NCBI RefSeq assembly: GCF_016765655.2 | Contig: NZ_CP086106.1 | Span: 3,585,001 to 3,649,000, forward strand | DNA: 64,000 nucleotides | From: Skermanella mucosa | Lineage (GTDB): Bacteria; Pseudomonadota; Alphaproteobacteria; Azospirillales; Azospirillaceae | Direction: 5' to 3' | Shown: in pieces, positions 36,659 to 44,702 of the stretch | Position numbering within the stretch: position 1 is the stretch's first letter | Layout of the letters: every line of letters starts with the position of its first letter | Program-made: the position numbers and the translations under genes | The notes under the pieces: generated by a model | What the model saw: only the letters and a program-made list of their open reading frames with translations | Database searches by the model: none | What the model was told of the DNA's origin: nothing

Positions 36659-37018
36659 TTACTGCGGGGCGAACTTCCATGTCCCGTCCGCGATGCGGCA
36701 GACCGGCAATATGTAGACCACGTTGCGCCGGCCCACCTCGCTGCTCATCCGGGCATCACGGCAGGGCATCCCGTTACGCTCGTAGCTCCTGACCATGGTG
36801 ATGGTCCCGCCGTGTCCCGTCTGGGGGTTGGACCAGGGCCTGGACTCACCGTCCGGCGCATTGCGGAGCATGTCCGCTCCGACCTGCATGATGATCTTGG
36901 TATCGTCTCCCGAATAATGGGCTTCGCCCAGGCGGCTGCCGAACAGCAACTGCGCTTCCACCGCATCCAAGGGAAGAAGCATCGCCGCGGCCAGCATCAG
37001 CAAACCCGATCTTCTCAA
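36659..37018 (-). CDS. RT0821/Lpp0805-type surface protein
   Basis: A 119-residue secreted protein. I start it at TTG 37018, because GGGAGGG lies 6-7 nt upstream and the product then begins MRRSGLLMLAAAMLLPLDAV, a good signal peptide cut near EAQ. Longer in-frame ATG starts would bury this signal inside the protein. The mature part has PWSNPQTGHGGTITMVRSYE and two Cys residues that could pair. It resembles the RT0821/Lpp0805 family of small surface proteins without known function. It is first in the channel operon. Confidence 0.7.
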   Translation of the reverse strand: MRRSGLLMLAAAMLLPLDAVEAQLLFGSRLGEAHYSGDDTKIIMQVGADMLRNAPDGESRPWSNPQTGHGGTITMVRSYERNGMPCRDARMSSEVGRRNVVYILPVCRIADGTWKFAPQ

Positions 37019-37253
37019 AGCCAACCCTCCCTGAAATGCTGTATTCGCCAAAGACGGAAAGCGATGCGCTGCACTGCCGTGAGAGATCAGGTCCATATTC
37101 GGCGCTGATCTATAAGGATCCACATGGGAAGGTTATTTCAAGCTCAAGTTAATGGCCAAAGGTATTATAACCATCGGCGATAGAGAGCCGGGATGAATGA
37201 AAGTTTATCGTGCGACGGATCGCGGCAAGCTGTCCCGTAGACGGGGGACGATC

Positions 37254-38210
37254 ATGGGAACCGGCCAGAACAAATGCCTTCCGGAAACGGGGGAGTTGTC
37301 CGCCTTCTCCGATCCCGTGCCCCCGTCCCAGGTCCGCGAGCAGTTGGACCGCATCTGCGCTTCCGAGGAGTTCCGACGCTGCCACCGGAGCCGGCGTTTC
37401 CTCGGCTACATCGTCGAGGAGACGCTGGAAGGCCGAGAGGCCCGCATCAAGGCCTATTGCGTGGCGATATCGGTTCTGGACCGGGACGAGACGTTCGATC
37501 CCCAATCCGATCCGCTGGTCCGCATCGAGGCCGCCCAACTCCGCCGCCGGCTGGAGCGATATTATCTCACCCGGGGGTCCGGGGACCCGGTGCTGATCGA
37601 CCTGCCGAAGGGTGGCTATATCCCGGTCTTCAGCCGGAGGACGCCGGTCGTCCCGGAGGGCGTCACGATGCCGAAGCGCCCTCCGGGCGGACTTGCGGGA
37701 GCGTCCATGCTGGCGGCGCTATCGGTCGCCGGCGTCCTGGGCGTGGCATACGCGATCCATGACCCGGATATGGTCGCAGCAGCCCTCGGCGGCCCTATGA
37801 TCCCTGCGGTCCGGGTCCTGCCCTTCTCACCCGCCGAGGATTCCCGAAGCGCCGAGATGGCTTCCGGAATCGCCGACGAGATCACGCAGGAACTGACGCG
37901 CCGCAGGGTGCTCGCCGTGCTTGGAGCCGAGGGTTCCTCGGTCGGGACTTCGCACCGCGCGGACGCGATCCTGACCGGTACGGTACGTACCGGATCAGGC
38001 ATGGTGCGCGTGACCGCCAGCCTGGTGAGCGCCAGGAACGGGACATACATCTGGACGAAGGCGTACGACAGGCCGGTGGAGGAGCCGGCGCTCGAAGCTC
38101 AGGCCCGGGTCGCCGCGGAAATCGGTGCCGACCTGGAGTTGCCGATGAACGGCCAACAAGATCGAGCGCCCGCCCAAACCGTCAATCCCGTCAAGCACAT
38201 GAACTGGTAA
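37254..38210 (+). CDS. Membrane regulator-like protein B: wHTH-like, TM, FlgO/TolB-like domains
   Basis: A 318-residue paralogue of the protein at 33100. The winged-helix-like block (residues 28-128) contains FDPQSDPLVRIEAAQLRRRL followed by ERYYLT, nearly identical to its partner, and the wing PVLIDLPKGGYIPVF. One membrane helix lies at about 147-167. The outer part (175-295) is a clear TolB-N/FlgO-like domain with AILTGTVRTGSGMVRVTASL and NGTYIWTKAYDRP. The ATG at 37254 has GGGGGAC upstream. It is divergent from the channel operon across 235 nt, in which I see no clear element. A one-component stress regulator is the best guess. Confidence 0.74.
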   Translation: MGTGQNKCLPETGELSAFSDPVPPSQVREQLDRICASEEFRRCHRSRRFLGYIVEETLEGREARIKAYCVAISVLDRDETFDPQSDPLVRIEAAQLRRRLERYYLTRGSGDPVLIDLPKGGYIPVFSRRTPVVPEGVTMPKRPPGGLAGASMLAALSVAGVLGVAYAIHDPDMVAAALGGPMIPAVRVLPFSPAEDSRSAEMASGIADEITQELTRRRVLAVLGAEGSSVGTSHRADAILTGTVRTGSGMVRVTASLVSARNGTYIWTKAYDRPVEEPALEAQARVAAEIGADLELPMNGQQDRAPAQTVNPVKHMNW

Positions 38211-38225
38211 ACTACGGTAAACTAC
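38206..38225 (+). repeat. Tandem 10-bp duplication at gene end
   Basis: GGTAAACTAC occurs twice in tandem, the first copy holding the stop codon of the upstream gene. It looks like a small slippage duplication or a direct-repeat site before aqpZ. Confidence 0.6.
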
Positions 38226-38356
38226 GTTCCAGCGGCGCCCACCCTCCGTAGTGTCGCGCGACAAAAACAAGCGCTGGTCAGCCGCGCTCCAAGGTCAGCC
38301 CAATCGACGACCCGCTGGACGACCAGCCCGCTCCGATCGTGTTCAGGAGAGTTTCA

Positions 38357-39094
38357 ATGTCGCAGTTTCGGCGCACTTCCGCAGAGTTCCTCGGCACATT
38401 CTGGCTGGTCTTCGGTGGGTGCGGAAGCGCCGTGCTGGCCGCCGCGTTCCCGGAGGTCGGAATCGGGCTGGTCGGCGTATCGCTGGCCTTCGGCCTGACG
38501 GTGCTGACCATGGCCTACTCGATCGGCCATATCAGCGGCTGCCACCTCAACCCGGCCGTGACCATCGGCCTGTGGGCGGCCAAGCGCTTCCCTACGAAGG
38601 ATATCCTGCCCTACATCGTCGCGCAGATCGCCGGCGCGATCGTGGCGGCCATCGCCCTGTACGTGGTCGCCAGCGGCAAGGCCGACTACAGCCTCGCGGT
38701 CAACGGACTGGCCGCGAATGGCTTCGGCGCGGCTTCGCCCGGCGGCTATACCATGGCGTCGGGAATGCTGATCGAGATCATCCTGACGTTCGGCTTCCTG
38801 ATCGTGATCCTCGGTTCGACCGACACCAGGGCTCCGGCCGGCTTCGCCCCTCTCGCGATCGGACTGGCGCTTACCCTGATCCACCTGATCAGCATCCCGG
38901 TCACCAACACCAGCGTCAATCCGGCACGCAGCACCGGCCCGGCGCTGATCATGGGCGGCGTGGCGCTGCAACAGCTTTGGTTCTTCTGGGTGGCGCCGTT
39001 GATCGGCGGCGTGCTTGGCGGCATCGCCTACCGCATGCTGTCGGCTGAGGAGACGGTCGTGAAGCCCGCGATCACGGGCGAGCCGGCACGCTGA
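38357..39094 (+). CDS. aqpZ: Aquaporin Z
   Basis: A 245-residue water channel with six membrane helices and two half-helices bearing NPA motifs at residues 65-67 and 188-190. The selectivity-filter residues Phe45, His176, Thr185 and Arg191 match water-specific aquaporins rather than glycerol facilitators. The ATG follows AGGAGAG. Together with the MscS-type channel and betaine-binding protein it supports an osmotic theme for this region. Confidence 0.95.
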   Translation: MSQFRRTSAEFLGTFWLVFGGCGSAVLAAAFPEVGIGLVGVSLAFGLTVLTMAYSIGHISGCHLNPAVTIGLWAAKRFPTKDILPYIVAQIAGAIVAAIALYVVASGKADYSLAVNGLAANGFGAASPGGYTMASGMLIEIILTFGFLIVILGSTDTRAPAGFAPLAIGLALTLIHLISIPVTNTSVNPARSTGPALIMGGVALQQLWFFWVAPLIGGVLGGIAYRMLSAEETVVKPAITGEPAR

Positions 39095-39106
39095 GGCGAT
39101 GGATCA

Positions 39107-39132
39107 GGAGGGGGCGGCGAGCCGCCTCCTCC
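39107..39132. terminator. GC-rich hairpin between convergent aqpZ and gdx
   Basis: A 12-bp stem with one mismatch (39107-39118 with 39121-39132) lies in the 49-nt gap between converging genes. There is no T-run, so a bidirectional or Rho-assisted end is likely. Confidence 0.5.
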
Positions 39133-39143
39133 GGCCAGGGCGC

Positions 39144-39464
39144 TCAAGGGGTTGAAACCAGTTTCAATCCGACGATGCCGGTGACGATCAGGGCGACGCA
39201 GCCCAGCCGCAGGGCGCCCGCAGGTTCGCCGTGGATCGCGATACCGGCGATGACGGTTCCCACGGTGCCGATGCCGGTCCAGATCGCATAGGCCGTCCCG
39301 AGGGGAAGGGTGCGCAGCGCAAGGCCGAGCAGGCCGAGGCTGATCACCATGCTGCCAGCAGTCAGCAGCGACGGGACGAGGCGCGTGAAACCGGCCGTCT
39401 GCTTCAGGCCGAGGGCCCAACCGATTTCGAAGATGCCGGCGAGGAACAACAGAACCCAAGCCAT
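39144..39464 (-). CDS. gdx: SMR-family guanidinium exporter (SugE/Gdx)
   Basis: A 106-residue, four-helix small multidrug resistance protein. It follows the SugE/Gdx pattern: GIFEIGWALGLKQTAGFTRL with the central Glu in helix 1, LPLGTAYAIWTGIGTVG and a C-terminal GIVGLKLVS. Gdx proteins export guanidinium in exchange for protons. The ATG at 39464 is preferred over a GTG just upstream, since GGGAGG is 6 nt before it. A guanidine-II riboswitch in the leader confirms the substrate class. Confidence 0.95.
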   Translation of the reverse strand: MAWVLLFLAGIFEIGWALGLKQTAGFTRLVPSLLTAGSMVISLGLLGLALRTLPLGTAYAIWTGIGTVGTVIAGIAIHGEPAGALRLGCVALIVTGIVGLKLVSTP

Positions 39465-39484
39465 CACAGACCTCCCGAGTCCGT

Positions 39485-39536
39485 GGCTGGGTCGTCCCGG
39501 CCTTTAAGAATGGAAAACGCGGGGTCGTCCCCGCGT
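39485..39536 (-). promoter_or_regulatory. Guanidine-II (mini-ykkC) riboswitch
   Basis: On the minus strand the gdx leader holds two hairpins with ACGA loops. The first, ACGCGGGGACGACCCCGCGT (39517-39536), has a perfect 8-bp stem. The second, GGCCGGGACGACCCAGCC (39485-39502), has 7 pairs with one C/A mismatch. They are 14 nt apart, and the second ends 9 nt before the GGGAGG ribosome site. Two ACGR-loop hairpins are the definition of the mini-ykkC class, which senses guanidine and turns translation on. Confidence 0.9.
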
Positions 39537-39596
39537 AGAAGTTATTTATACTGTCCAGGCAGGAAGTCAAGCTTAAGTGAAGTAGACGTGATCGAT

Positions 39597-39684
39597 GAAT
39601 GTAGGTCGGGTAGAGCGAAGCGGCACCCGACAAAAGCCGGAGTGTTGATGTCGGGTGCCGCTTCGCTCTACCCGACCTACATTC
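39597..39684. repeat. 36-bp perfect inverted repeat, palindromic intergenic element
   Basis: Arms 39597-39632 and 39649-39684 are perfectly complementary over 36 bp and separated by 16 nt. The arm carries GTAGGTCGGG and GCGAAGCGGCACCCGAC. I recall very similar GTAGGTCGGGT...ACCCGAC palindromes in intergenic regions of many proteobacteria, akin to REP/BIME elements. It lies upstream of the gdx riboswitch and after the chaC-like gene, so it could also end the latter's transcript. Confidence 0.88.
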
Positions 39685-39696
39685 TTTGGCAGTGCA

Positions 39697-40383
39697 TCAA
39701 TCCCTACACATCAATCCCTGCACATCGGTCAGGAGCCTTTCCAGCCCCCGGTCCGCCATGCCCAGTTCGCGCAGGTGGCCCACGGTGTTCGCCAGATAGT
39801 CCAGGTTCGGGCCGCGCTCGCCGACTCCCTGCCGGATATGCCGGACCACGTCGGAGACGCACATATCGCCGCAATATTGCCGGTGGTTCCGATCGGCGAC
39901 GAAGGTGCAGGCGCTGACGTTGCCGCCCTTGGTCCGGACCCGGAGCAGCTTCGGGTGATAGACGCCGCTGACCATCTCCCGGTCCCACAGGTAATCGAGC
40001 GTCCTGTCCACCTGGGCCGCCTCGACCCTGAAGACCATGCCGCGGCAGGACCCGCCGCGATCAAGTCCCAGCACGAGGCCGGGCCGGTCGGGCGTACCGC
40101 GGTAGCGGTGGGAATAGACGCAGAACCTGCGGTGATAACCCCGCAGCAGCGCCATACGGCGCTCCGCGAATGGAAATTCCGGGTTCCACATCAGCGAGCC
40201 GTAGCCGAACACCCACAGGTCCGTATCGGGCGGAACCATGATCTTGGGAAACGACCGCGCCGCCGGGGAAGCGAAGACCATGAGCGGTTCGCCGGTACAG
40301 GCGGCGGGCTCCGGCAAGGAGGGGACGTGGGTCTCGGAGGCGTCCTCCGCGACCGTATCGCGGAATGAATCTTCGGCAGACAT
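39697..40383 (-). CDS. ChaC-type glutathione-specific gamma-glutamylcyclotransferase
   Basis: Degrades glutathione to 5-oxoproline and Cys-Gly. The 228-residue protein has the substrate loop WVFGYGSLMWNP and the catalytic Glu region WDREMVSGVY. The pattern GLVLGLDRGGSCRGMVFRV is typical of the ChaC family. The ATG at 40383 is chosen to start just before the variable N-terminal tail; a longer frame reaches 40434. It stands alone, 119 nt from the divergent DUF2125 gene. Confidence 0.88.
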   Translation of the reverse strand: MSAEDSFRDTVAEDASETHVPSLPEPAACTGEPLMVFASPAARSFPKIMVPPDTDLWVFGYGSLMWNPEFPFAERRMALLRGYHRRFCVYSHRYRGTPDRPGLVLGLDRGGSCRGMVFRVEAAQVDRTLDYLWDREMVSGVYHPKLLRVRTKGGNVSACTFVADRNHRQYCGDMCVSDVVRHIRQGVGERGPNLDYLANTVGHLRELGMADRGLERLLTDVQGLMCRD

Positions 40384-40502
40384 GGTCGTCAGATAGTGTC
40401 TCCTCGGCGTCGATGCCACGATATCACACATCAAGGCGCCCCTCGACCTTCAACGGCACAACCGGCTATAAGTCAGCCGCCCAACCGTTCAAGGCTTTCC
40501 CC

Positions 40503-41534
40503 ATGCGCGCCAAGCCGCTCATCTTCTCGGTCATCCTGCTTGGCCTCGTAGCCGCGGGCTACACGGCGTGGTGGTTCTACCTCGCCGGGCGGGTTCGCGA
40601 CGGCATCGCCGACTGGGTCGCGCAGCAGCGCGCCGAAGCGGCGCTGATCGAATATCGCGACCTGGAAATCTCCGGGTTTCCCCTGTCCCTGACGGCGAGC
40701 GCCGCCGACGTGTCGATCCGCCGGGCGGACGGGCTTCAATGGCGGGGGCCGGCGGTGATCGCCCGCGCGCGCCCCTGGTACCCGCTCGCCATCGGCGTCG
40801 AGTTGCCGGGCAGCCATCAGGCCGGATTGGTCCAGGAGGGCAGCGAGCCGGCACTCGCCATCGACGCTCCCGCCGGGGCGAAGGGGACCGTGGACCTGGA
40901 GCTTTCCGGGGCCGTGCGCCGGATGACGGTCGATCTCGGCCGGTCGACGGTGACGCTGCCCGACGGGCAGCAGGCGAGCCTGGGCCGGGCGGAACTGGCC
41001 GCGGCGTTCCCGGAAACGCCGCCCGCCGACCATGCCGCGACGGCGCTGTCGATCGACGCCCGACTGACAGGCGTCCGGCCGCCGCCGTCGGTCAAGACCC
41101 CGCTGGAGGGAGACATCGAGACGGCGGCCGTCAGCGCCCGCATCAAGGGCGCTCTTCCCGATCGCCTCGGCCGGCCGGCCATCGCCGCCTGGAGCGAGAG
41201 CGGCGGCACGATCGACGTGGATTCGCTGACGCTGGACTGGGGCCCGCTCCGCATCGCCGGCCAGGGAACGCTGGCGTTCGACGGCGACCTCCAGCCGATC
41301 GGGGCGATCAGCGCGACGGTGGAGGGCGTCAACCCGACCATGGACAGCCTCGCCACGGCCGGCATGGTGCGGCCCGGCGACGCCGCCATGGCGAAGATGG
41401 CGCTGACCCTGCTCTCCCGCCGGTCGACGCCCGACAACCAGCCGATCGTCGAGGCGTCGCTGACGGCGCAGGACGGCTGGCTCTATTTTGGCCCGATCCG
41501 CCTGCTGAGGATTCCCCGGGTCGCGTGGGAGTGA
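40503..41534 (+). CDS. DUF2125-family envelope protein
   Basis: A 343-residue protein with an N-terminal membrane anchor (about 5-26) followed by a beta-rich domain. Alternating short strands such as YRDLEISGFPLSLTASAADV match the DUF2125 family of alphaproteobacteria, which has no known function. The domain should lie in the periplasm. The ATG at 40503 has no strong ribosome site. It runs into the convergent tyrA gene with 3 nt between stops. Confidence 0.78.
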   Translation: MRAKPLIFSVILLGLVAAGYTAWWFYLAGRVRDGIADWVAQQRAEAALIEYRDLEISGFPLSLTASAADVSIRRADGLQWRGPAVIARARPWYPLAIGVELPGSHQAGLVQEGSEPALAIDAPAGAKGTVDLELSGAVRRMTVDLGRSTVTLPDGQQASLGRAELAAAFPETPPADHAATALSIDARLTGVRPPPSVKTPLEGDIETAAVSARIKGALPDRLGRPAIAAWSESGGTIDVDSLTLDWGPLRIAGQGTLAFDGDLQPIGAISATVEGVNPTMDSLATAGMVRPGDAAMAKMALTLLSRRSTPDNQPIVEASLTAQDGWLYFGPIRLLRIPRVAWE

Positions 41535-41537
41535 GAC

Positions 41538-42458
41538 TCAGGCCTGCTTGGCGTCGATAACGCCGCGGCGGATCGCCCGGGTGCGGGTGAACAACTCTTC
41601 CAGCTTGTCGCCCTCGCCCCAGCGGATCGCGCGCTGGAGCGCCGTCAGATCCTCGTTGAAGCGCTGGATGATCTCCAGCACGGCTTCGCGGTTGTTGAGG
41701 AACACGTCCCGCCACATCACCGGATCGCTGGCGGCGATTCGGGTGAAGTCGCGGAAGCCGCCGGCCGAGAACTTGATCACCTCGGACTTGGTGTCCTCCT
41801 CCAGGTCGGTCGCGGTGCCGACGATGGTATAGGCGATCAGGTGTGGAAGGTGCGACGTGATGGCCAGCACCTTGTCATGGTGCGAGGCCTCCATGAACTC
41901 CAGGTTGGAACCGAAGCGGCGCCACATCTCCGCGACCTTGGCGACCGCCTGCTCGTTGGCTCCGGGCGGCGGCGTCAGGATGCACCAGCGGTTCTCGAAC
42001 AATTCGGCGAAGCCCGCTTCCGGACCGGAATGCTCGGTGCCCGCCACGGGATGGCCGGGGACGAGATGGACGCCTTCCGGCAGATGGGGGGCCACGTCGC
42101 GGATCACCGCCTGCTTGACGGAGCCCACGTCGGTCACGATCGCTCCGGGCCGGCAATGCGGGCCGATCACCGGCGCTATGTCGGCATAGGCGCCGACGGG
42201 GGCGCACAGCACCACCAAGTCGGCGTCCTTCACGACCGCGACGGCGTCGGTGCTCGCGTGGGAAACCAGCCCCAGTTCCAGCGCCTTGTCGCAGGTGGCC
42301 TGGCTGCGGGCACTGCAGACGATCTCGCGCGCCATGCCGTCCCGGGCCAGCGCCCGCGCCATGGACGAGCCGATCAGGCCGATGCCGATGAAGGCGACCC
42401 GGTCGAACAGCGGCGCGCCGGTCCCGGCCCGCACTTCGGCGATGTCGGTCGCGTTCAT
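41538..42458 (-). CDS. tyrA: Prephenate/arogenate dehydrogenase
   Basis: Oxidatively decarboxylates prephenate or arogenate towards tyrosine. The 306-residue TyrA protein has the dinucleotide motif GIGLIGSS (residues 25-32), LCAPVGAYADIAP, DVGSVK, the active-site GHPVAGTEHSGP and the C-terminal helical domain with FSAGGFRDFTRIAASDP. The ATG overlaps the hisC stop (ATGA). Substrate choice (prephenate, arogenate or both) cannot be fixed from sequence. Confidence 0.93.
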   Translation of the reverse strand: MNATDIAEVRAGTGAPLFDRVAFIGIGLIGSSMARALARDGMAREIVCSARSQATCDKALELGLVSHASTDAVAVVKDADLVVLCAPVGAYADIAPVIGPHCRPGAIVTDVGSVKQAVIRDVAPHLPEGVHLVPGHPVAGTEHSGPEAGFAELFENRWCILTPPPGANEQAVAKVAEMWRRFGSNLEFMEASHHDKVLAITSHLPHLIAYTIVGTATDLEEDTKSEVIKFSAGGFRDFTRIAASDPVMWRDVFLNNREAVLEIIQRFNEDLTALQRAIRWGEGDKLEELFTRTRAIRRGVIDAKQA

Positions 42459-43576
42459 GCCTCCCCCTTCAGGAAAGCGGCGACGGCATCGACCACGGCC
42501 CGCATTTCCTCCTCCGTGCCGATCGACATGCGCAGGCAGTGCGGCAGCCCGTATCCCCCCATCTGGCGCACCAGGATGCCGCGCGCCTTCAGGAACTGCC
42601 GGGCGGCTTCGGCCGCCTGGTTGCCGTCCGCCCGATCGCCGTCCAGGGACCGGTTGGCGAAGGAGACCAGGACGAAGTTCGCGATGCTGGGATGGACCTC
42701 TAGCCCCAGCTCGGTCAGCCGGGCTCCCAGCCACTCGCGCCAGATCTCGTTGTGACGGCGCGACTCCTCGATGAAGGCCGTATCCTCGACCGCGGCGACG
42801 CCGGCGATCTGGGCGGCGGAGTTCACGTTGAAGGGCCCGCGCACCCGGTTCAGCACGTCGGCGATGGCCGGCGGGCAGTAGGCCCAGCCCAGGCGCAGGC
42901 CGCCCAGCGCGTAGATCTTCGAGAAGGTCCGGGTCATCACGACATTGCCGAACTCCTCCACCAGCTCGACCCCAGCGGTGTAGTCGGGGCGGTCGACATA
43001 CTCGGCGTACGCCGCGTCGATCACCAGCACCACATGCTCGGGCAGGCCCGCGTGCAGGCGACGCATCTCGTCAGCGGTCAGGAAGCTGCCGGTCGGGTTG
43101 TTCGGGTTGGCGATGAACAGGATCTTCGTGCGCTCGGTCACGTGGGCCAGCAGCGCGTCCACGTCGGCTTTCAACCCCTTCTCGGGCGCCGCGACAGGCG
43201 CGGCGCCGACCGACCTGGCGGAGATCGGGTACATCAGGAAGCCATGCGCGCTGTACAGCACCTCGTCGCCCGGACCGGCATAGGCGCGGGTCAGCAGCCC
43301 CAGCAGCTCGTCCGAGCCGGTGCCGCAGACGATCCGAGCGGCATCGAGCCCGTAGAGCCGGGCCAGCCCGTCGCGCAGCGCCGTCGATCCACCGTCGGGA
43401 TACCGGTGCAGTTCCTCAGCCGCCGCCCGGTAAGCCTCCATCGCGCGCGGGCTCGGGCCGAGCGCACCTTCGTTGGACGCGAGGCGGATCAGCCGGTCGA
43501 CACCGGGAGCATGGGCCTCGCCGCCGACATAGGGGGAAATGTCGAGGATTCCGGGACGGGGAGCCGGAGCAGACAT
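42455..43576 (-). CDS. hisC: HisC-family aminotransferase in aromatic operon
   Basis: A 373-residue PLP fold-type I aminotransferase. The PLP lysine is Lys220 in TRTFSKIYALGGLRLGW, and ANPNNPTGS and the DAAYAEY Asp are present. HisC normally makes histidinol phosphate, but location between chorismate mutase and tyrA, with an overlap to tyrA, suggests a role in phenylalanine and tyrosine transamination, possibly dual. Confidence 0.93.
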   Translation of the reverse strand: MSAPAPRPGILDISPYVGGEAHAPGVDRLIRLASNEGALGPSPRAMEAYRAAAEELHRYPDGGSTALRDGLARLYGLDAARIVCGTGSDELLGLLTRAYAGPGDEVLYSAHGFLMYPISARSVGAAPVAAPEKGLKADVDALLAHVTERTKILFIANPNNPTGSFLTADEMRRLHAGLPEHVVLVIDAAYAEYVDRPDYTAGVELVEEFGNVVMTRTFSKIYALGGLRLGWAYCPPAIADVLNRVRGPFNVNSAAQIAGVAAVEDTAFIEESRRHNEIWREWLGARLTELGLEVHPSIANFVLVSFANRSLDGDRADGNQAAEAARQFLKARGILVRQMGGYGLPHCLRMSIGTEEEMRAVVDAVAAFLKGEA

Positions 43577-43646
43577 GGCAACGCTACTTTCCTGATGAAA
43601 TCAGACAGAGGGGAGCGACGGTCCAGAAGCCGAAGCTTCTCGGGAA

Positions 43647-44522
43647 TCAGAGCTTCTTGGGGTCGGCGGAACTTCCGAGCGGCACCGCATAGCCGCCGAT
43701 CGGCGTCGTCCGCAGCAGGATATCGCCCATGTTGGCCGCGAAGGCGGCCAGCCGCTTGTCCTGAAGATCCACATAGTCGGCGACCTCGACCAGATGGAGC
43801 GGGCCGCCGCCGGTTTCCCGGCCGGTCCAGCTCCGGAAGCTGACGGTGGTCAGGCCGGCGGCCTCCAGCGCCTCCTTCAGGCGCCCGCGGCTGCGGTCCT
43901 CGGTCAGCTCGATGCCCAGCAGCGTTCGGTCGTCGCCGGTGCGCTCGTGCTGGATCAAGGCTATGGCGAGCGCGTCCCGGTCGTCGCCGCGGGCATTGCC
44001 GCGGCCGCAGAACGGCAGGCTGGCGACCACCCGCGGGGTCTTGGAGTCCTGGTTCATCAGGTAACGCCACCAGGGATCGTGGTCGTCCTCCTCCGGCATG
44101 GGCACCACGCCGACCGTCGCGGTACCGTCGGCGACGGCGCGGATCGCCGCGGCCGGCGTGTTGACCGCCGTCATCGGGATCGAGCTGCCGTAGTGGTCGC
44201 GGGCGACGTCCCAGAATCCGCGCCGGTCCTCCGGCGCGTAGACCGCGATGGCGAACGGGCCCTGGATGCGGGAGAAGGTCGCGATCATCTCCCGCCACAG
44301 CCGGGCCACCACCTGCATCGGGAAGGGTCCGGTATGGCGTGCGGCGAGTCGGCGCAGGATCGTGGCTTCGCGCCCGGGCCGGACGATCTGGTTGTCCGGC
44401 CGCTTGGCGATGCCGACCAGTTCCACCACCTGGGCGCGACGCATGATCAGATCATGGATCTTGTCATCGATTTCATCGATCTCGCGACGCAGTTCATCAA
44501 GCGATGGCGTTGGTGAGGACAT
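43647..44522 (-). CDS. Chorismate mutase with C-terminal PheA-like domain
   Basis: A 291-residue protein. Residues 1-90 form an AroQ-type chorismate mutase helix bundle: LDELRREIDEIDDKIHDLI, RRAQVVELVGIAK and LRRLAAR. Residues 95-280 look like a diverged prephenate dehydratase or solute-binding-type domain, but no TRF catalytic motif is visible. It should convert chorismate to prephenate; dehydratase activity is unlikely. It is first in the operon with hisC and tyrA and divergent from metX. Confidence 0.86.
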   Translation of the reverse strand: MSSPTPSLDELRREIDEIDDKIHDLIMRRAQVVELVGIAKRPDNQIVRPGREATILRRLAARHTGPFPMQVVARLWREMIATFSRIQGPFAIAVYAPEDRRGFWDVARDHYGSSIPMTAVNTPAAAIRAVADGTATVGVVPMPEEDDHDPWWRYLMNQDSKTPRVVASLPFCGRGNARGDDRDALAIALIQHERTGDDRTLLGIELTEDRSRGRLKEALEAAGLTTVSFRSWTGRETGGGPLHLVEVADYVDLQDKRLAAFAANMGDILLRTTPIGGYAVPLGSSADPKKL

Positions 44523-44614
44523 GGACTTCAGATCTTGCCGGTCAGGGAGTGGACGGAGCGGTCAACGCAGCCGGATAGTAGTAGTCTCGACCCTTGGCAA
44601 AATCAAAGAAAACG

Positions 44615-44644
44615 TTGACACCCCCATGGCTTGCTCCGTAGCTA
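44615..44644 (+). promoter_or_regulatory. Sigma70-type promoter for metXW
   Basis: TTGACA (44615-44620) is a perfect -35; 18 nt later is TAGCTA (44639-44644), a fair -10. The predicted start near 44651 leaves a leader of about 50 nt, too short for the SAM-II riboswitch found before metX in some relatives. Confidence 0.45.
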
Positions 44645-44702
44645 TGCGGCTTCCTGGCCAGCAGCTTTGCCCCTACCCTTTCGAAGCAGGTTCGCCCGAC
44701 CG

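Noticed and set aside
44523-44702. SAM-II riboswitch before metX
   Set aside because: The predicted promoter leaves only about 50 nt of leader, and I cannot find the SAM-II pseudoknot sequence.
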